NCBI GenBank assembly: GCA_024699205.1
Contig: JAILQA010000511.1
Span: 1 to 8,602, forward strand
Direction of reading: 5' to 3'
DNA from: Treponema sp.
Lineage (GTDB): Bacteria > Spirochaetota > Spirochaetia > Treponematales > Treponemataceae
Length of the DNA: 8,602 bases
The translations under genes were made by a program, and so were the position numbers. The stretch's first letter is position 1. Each line of letters begins with the position of its first letter. Of the stretch, positions 6,497 to 8,602 are shown one piece after another. Below the pieces are notes generated by a model. It did no database searches. It was not told where the DNA came from and worked only from the letters and a program-made list of their open reading frames with translations.

Positions 6497-6916
6497 TTAC
6501 CATTTTTCAATCATAAGATTTGAGTTTTCTGCAATTTCTGTAAAGTCAGATATATTTTGAGTTACTAAAATCAGATTATTTGAAATGGCGATTGATGCAA
6601 TCATTAAATCAAGTTGTTGAGTTTTTGCACCAGCATTTTTTAGGCGTTCATACAAATCAGAATAAATATTGGCAGCACTTGCATCAAAGGAAATAATCTC
6701 ATACTGCTTTTGTACATATTCAATACAATAATCAAAGAGACCGTCTTTTCTTTTTCCTTCTGGTAAGGATTTTACACCAGCAAGCATTTCCGCCCAGGTA
6801 ACAGCGCTTATGCAGGAATGTTCCAGGTTGTCTGCAAGCTTTTGAAGTACATTTTCATTTGGATTCAGTCGTGTAGGTTCAGAAATAATATTTGTGTCAA
6901 GTAAATAAATCTTCAT
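6497..6916 (-). CDS. vapC: VapC-like PIN-domain ribonuclease toxin
   Basis: This 139-residue protein covers a complete PIN domain, the usual size for VapC toxins, which are Mg2+-dependent RNases that cleave tRNA or rRNA when freed from their antitoxin. The acidic active site is visible: Asp7 in LLDTNIISE, Glu43 in WAEMLAG, Asp103 in LDLMIASIA, and Asp124 in TQNISDF. Nothing in it suggests inactivation. It lies 12 nt after the antitoxin stop codon, with CAGGAG 6 nt before the ATG, so the two are co-transcribed. The target RNA cannot be deduced; the adjacent tRNA-Thr is not evidence of targeting. Confidence 0.93.
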   Translation of the reverse strand: MKIYLLDTNIISEPTRLNPNENVLQKLADNLEHSCISAVTWAEMLAGVKSLPEGKRKDGLFDYCIEYVQKQYEIISFDASAANIYSDLYERLKNAGAKTQQLDLMIASIAISNNLILVTQNISDFTEIAENSNLMIEKW

Positions 6917-6928
6917 CTGAAACTCCTG

Positions 6929-7171
6929 TTACGAAAAAATTGAAGCAGCTTCTGTGTCCGGTAAAAGGCAGTCTGAATAGTTATTTCGCCAGGCTTTAAT
7001 CCCATCAAGATACTTCTGCTTTTTTTCAAGCTTTTGTAAGGAGTCTTTTCCGTTTATAAAAGCAACAGGTTTTCCATGACGGGTAATCTGAATTTCTTCG
7101 TTTTCTTCTTCAACAAGATGAAGGAAATAGGGCAGACGGTTTTTTGCTTCTCCCACAGATACGCTGAGCAT
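6929..7171 (-). CDS. vapB: Phd/YefM-family antitoxin of the VapC-like toxin
   Basis: The 80-residue product matches the Phd/YefM antitoxin pattern: an N-terminal dimerising, DNA-binding part, MLSVSVGEAKNRLPYFLHLV, followed by ITRHGKPVAFING (29-41). A charged helix (about 43-60) and a C-terminal tail (about 61-80) presumably wrap the toxin. A strong AAGGAGG (7177-7183 on the minus strand) lies 5 nt before the ATG, so antitoxin should be made well from the shared mRNA. Antitoxins of this type normally repress their own operon, which fits the palindromes just upstream. The vapB symbol is used for its partnership with a PIN toxin; by fold it is Phd-like. Confidence 0.9.
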   Translation of the reverse strand: MLSVSVGEAKNRLPYFLHLVEEENEEIQITRHGKPVAFINGKDSLQKLEKKQKYLDGIKAWRNNYSDCLLPDTEAASIFS

Positions 7172-7183
7172 GATAGCCTCCTT

Positions 7184-7218
7184 TATATTTTGGCCAATAT
7201 AAAAATATTTTAGCTAAA
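7184..7218. promoter_or_regulatory. Candidate VapBC operator: two palindromes 21 bp apart
   Basis: The first palindrome is TATATT-TTGGCC-AATATA (7184-7201), with perfect 6-bp arms around a TTGGCC(AA) core. The second is the perfect 10-bp TTTAGCTAAA (7209-7218). Their centres, 7192.5 and 7213.5, are 21 bp apart, two helical turns, so two dimers could bind on the same DNA face. They span the predicted start point and leader of vapBC. The operator role is inferred. Confidence 0.5.
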
Positions 7219-7221
7219 TAA

Positions 7222-7250
7222 AATATAAGAGAAAAACAATTAAAAGTCAA
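7222..7250 (-). promoter_or_regulatory. Predicted vapBC promoter
   Basis: On the minus strand TTGACT (7250-7245) is followed after exactly 17 bp by TATATT (7227-7222), a near-consensus sigma70-type promoter. The predicted start is near 7215, giving a leader of about 43 nt that carries the palindromes and the strong Shine-Dalgarno. Confidence 0.65.
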
Positions 7251-7294
7251 ACTTTTTTACATAGGATTTTCTTTTACAAGACCCCGTAAGAATA

Positions 7295-7326
7295 GTGACT
7301 AATCCAATCATTAACTTTATTATATA
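7295..7326 (+). promoter_or_regulatory. Predicted promoter of the phospholipase D gene, leaderless or nearly so
   Basis: GTGACT (7295-7300) lies 17 bp before TATTAT (7318-7323); an alternative -10 is TATATA at 7321-7326. Either leaves only 6-9 bp before the ATG at 7333. The GAGA directly before the ATG is too close to act as a ribosome binding site. Confidence 0.4.
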
Positions 7327-7332
7327 TAGAGA

Positions 7333-8355
7333 ATGAAAAATAAAAATACAAAAAGGTTTATTTATATCAAAGATAAAAAGCGGCTTAAAATATTTTATCG
7401 CAGTGTGTATAGTCGCCTCATAATCAACTTTCTTTTCATCGCAATACAAATTTTTGTACTGGCCCTTTTTGTTCTTCGTCTTGAGAAATATCTTGAGCTT
7501 TACTTTGGTCTTTCCCTCGTTCTTTCAGCAAGCTTCATGATTTACGTGGTGAATAAAAATGGTCGCAACGAGTTTAAGCTGGCCTGGATTATTCCTATGA
7601 TTTTTGTGCCACTTTTCAGTATTGCCGCTTATCTTATGTATCATACTAACATGGGGTCTCTTCGCGTTTCAAAAAGATTAACAATGCTCAGAGAAAAAAC
7701 TCAGATTATGCTGCCCGCAAATATTCCTCCTTCTTTGGAGTCTCAGACAAAATACGTAAATGAGCTTTCAAAAAATCATGCTTCTGATTTAATTTATTAT
7801 CTGACTAACAATTTTTTCTTTCCCTATACAAATTGTGCGGTTGAATATTTTCCGAGCGGTGAAGAAGTTTTTCCCCGCATGCTTGATGCAATCCGCAATG
7901 CAAAAAAATATATTTTTCTTGAATATTTTATTATTGAACCTGATTCTTCATGGAATGAGATTTATAATGAACTTGTGAAAAAAGTACGGGAAGGAGTAGA
8001 GGTCCGGATTCTTTGTGATGGACTTGGATCTCCTGCTCTTTCTACTTCATATTATCAAAAATACTTAAAAGCCAATGGCATAAAAGCGCGAGTCTTTGTT
8101 CCCATTATTCCTGTTTTTTCAACCCATCTAAATAACCGTGACCACAGGAAAATGCTGATTGTGGATGGTCAGCTTGCCTTTACCGGTGGACTAAATCTTT
8201 CAAATGAATATTTTAACCGGGGAAAGAAAAATCGTTTTGCCTATTGGAAAGACAATGCCGTTCAGATTCAGGGGCAGGCTGTTCATACCTTTTTGCAGCT
8301 CTTTTTGCAGAACTGGAATCTCTTTGCAAAAGATATAGAAGATTTTACTCCATAA
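7333..8355 (+). CDS. Cardiolipin synthase-like phospholipase D, truncated after the first HKD motif
   Basis: The 340-residue product has the start of a ClsA-type cardiolipin synthase, which joins two phosphatidylglycerols in the cytoplasmic membrane. Three hydrophobic stretches (about 29-49, 56-74 and 83-103) include the family N-terminal segment AWIIPMIFVPLFSIAAYLMY. The first phospholipase D domain follows, with HRKMLIVDG (His271, Lys273, Asp278) and FTGGLNLSNEYF. Bacterial Cls enzymes usually have about 480-510 residues and two HKD motifs that together form the active site; here the protein stops at DIEDFTP. The TAA (8353-8355) is created at the junction with an inverted paralogue, so the gene is best read as broken at its 3' end. 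A truncated product might still be made and could in theory dimerise, but catalytic activity is doubtful. An in-frame stop just upstream fixes the ATG at 7333, although a GTG at codon 26 is possible. Confidence 0.85.
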   Translation: MKNKNTKRFIYIKDKKRLKIFYRSVYSRLIINFLFIAIQIFVLALFVLRLEKYLELYFGLSLVLSASFMIYVVNKNGRNEFKLAWIIPMIFVPLFSIAAYLMYHTNMGSLRVSKRLTMLREKTQIMLPANIPPSLESQTKYVNELSKNHASDLIYYLTNNFFFPYTNCAVEYFPSGEEVFPRMLDAIRNAKKYIFLEYFIIEPDSSWNEIYNELVKKVREGVEVRILCDGLGSPALSTSYYQKYLKANGIKARVFVPIIPVFSTHLNNRDHRKMLIVDGQLAFTGGLNLSNEYFNRGKKNRFAYWKDNAVQIQGQAVHTFLQLFLQNWNLFAKDIEDFTP

Positions 8356-8602
8356 GGAATTGTGATTCCCGTGCTATCATAAGTCTTGTAAGAAGAAGGC
8401 AGGTATGGAGTAAAGTCTTCAATATCTTTAGAAAAGGAATTCCAGTTTTGCAAAAAGATTGGTAGAAAAGTATGAACTGCCTGCCCATGAATCTGAACGG
8501 CATTGTCTTTCCAGTATGCAAAACGTTTTTTCTTTCCCAGGTTAAAATATTCATTTGAAATATTAAGTCCGCCGGTAAAGGCAAGTTGGCCGTCTACAAT
8601 CA
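8156..8602. repeat. Imperfect inverted repeat formed by two facing phospholipase genes
   Basis: Bases 8156-8354 and the reverse complement of 8404-8602 align over 199 positions without gaps. I count about 26 mismatches (roughly 87% identity), about 18 of them at third codon positions. The arms are separated by 49 bp (8355-8403) that belong to the minus-strand gene only. The right arm runs to the window edge, so the repeat probably continues further. The inner ends are the 6-bp pair TCCATA (8349-8354) and TATGGA (8404-8409). Confidence 0.9.
8283..8602 (-). CDS. Second cardiolipin synthase-like gene, partial and broken at its 3' end
   Basis: On the minus strand a frame is open from the window edge (first full codon at 8600) to TGA at 8285-8283, about 105 residues. 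It begins inside the first HKD region, IVDGQLAFTGGLNISNEYF, and continues AYWKDNAVQIHGQAVHTF in close match to the plus-strand gene. It then goes further than that gene does: DIEDFTPYLPSSYKTYDS, then TGITIPYG, the expected link toward the second phospholipase D domain. At PYG (about 8348) it runs into the antisense of the plus-strand copy, adding a meaningless tail of about 25 residues (VKSSISFAKRF...) before the stop. The His and Lys of its HKD lie beyond the edge. The second HKD motif is missing, so this copy is also a truncated gene or pseudogene. Differences from the other copy are mostly synonymous, which argues that both were functional before the break. Confidence 0.82.
   Translation of the reverse strand, partial: IVDGQLAFTGGLNISNEYFNLGKKKRFAYWKDNAVQIHGQAVHTFLPIFLQNWNSFSKDIEDFTPYLPSSYKTYDSTGITIPYGVKSSISFAKRFQFCKKSCKKV

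Noticed and set aside
7262..7294. Weak hairpin between the vapBC and phospholipase promoters
   Set aside because: Only a few interrupted pairs can form, with no T run or conserved shape; not better than chance.
8244..8584. Small open frames on both strands at the right end, including 8345-8584 minus
   Set aside because: They are out of frame with both phospholipase copies. The in-frame minus-strand gene is the one ending at 8283.
8156..8602. Inverted repeat as a transposon end, phase-variation switch or recent amplification foldback
   Set aside because: The arms are coding sequence differing by about 13%, mostly at third positions. There is no transposase or recombinase, and a fresh foldback would be nearly identical. 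Assembly chimerism between paralogues is not excluded.

Overview
The window looks like a chromosomal segment from a host-associated spirochaete, most likely a gut or rumen Treponema. The evidence is the moderate-to-low G+C content, the style of the genes, and a two-domain cyclic-nucleotide-binding regulator with a helical repeat between its domains, a layout I associate with treponemes. This placement is recognition from the sequence, not a search result.

Layout. Bases 1-211 hold the AT-rich 3' end of an unrecognised gene. A MepA-type MATE efflux pump (330-1739, +) follows. Tail-to-tail with it, after only 5 bp, is a minus-strand operon read from right to left: a PHP-domain phosphoesterase (5005-4157), undecaprenyl-diphosphatase uppP (4160-3312, overlapping by 4 nt as ATGA) and a bifunctional NAD(P)HX epimerase/dehydratase nnr (3286-1745). 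Diverging from that operon is the Crp-like regulator (5104-6345, +). Its last codon lies 33 bp before a tRNA-Thr(CGT) gene, and both share one strong hairpin terminator at about 6462-6491. On the other side of the terminator is a Phd/VapC-type toxin-antitoxin pair (7171-6497, -) with a good promoter and two palindromes 21 bp apart. Diverging from it is a cardiolipin-synthase-like phospholipase D gene (7333-8355, +) that stops after its first HKD motif.

The most striking structure is at the right end. Bases 8283-8602 on the minus strand are a second cardiolipin-synthase-like gene, entering from beyond the window and about 87% identical to the first. The two copies face each other tail-to-tail and form an imperfect inverted repeat (8156-8354 and 8404-8602). 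The junction lies at a 6-bp microhomology, and it creates the TAA stop of the plus-strand copy. Both genes lose their second half and second HKD motif at this one breakpoint.

A second theme is start-site architecture. The MATE, PHP and phospholipase genes have no usable Shine-Dalgarno sequence, and each has a plausible -10 box 6-9 bp before its ATG, so leaderless or nearly leaderless mRNAs are predicted. The genes with clear Shine-Dalgarno sites (uppP, vapB, vapC and, less ideally spaced, the regulator) have either a 5' leader or an internal operon position. The PHP and regulator promoters are back-to-back and occupy the same roughly 30 bp, so RNA polymerase could use only one at a time.

I see no CRISPR array, insertion sequence or replication origin. 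Most of the window is housekeeping or chromosomal; the accessory parts are the left edge, the toxin-antitoxin pair and the broken phospholipase pair.
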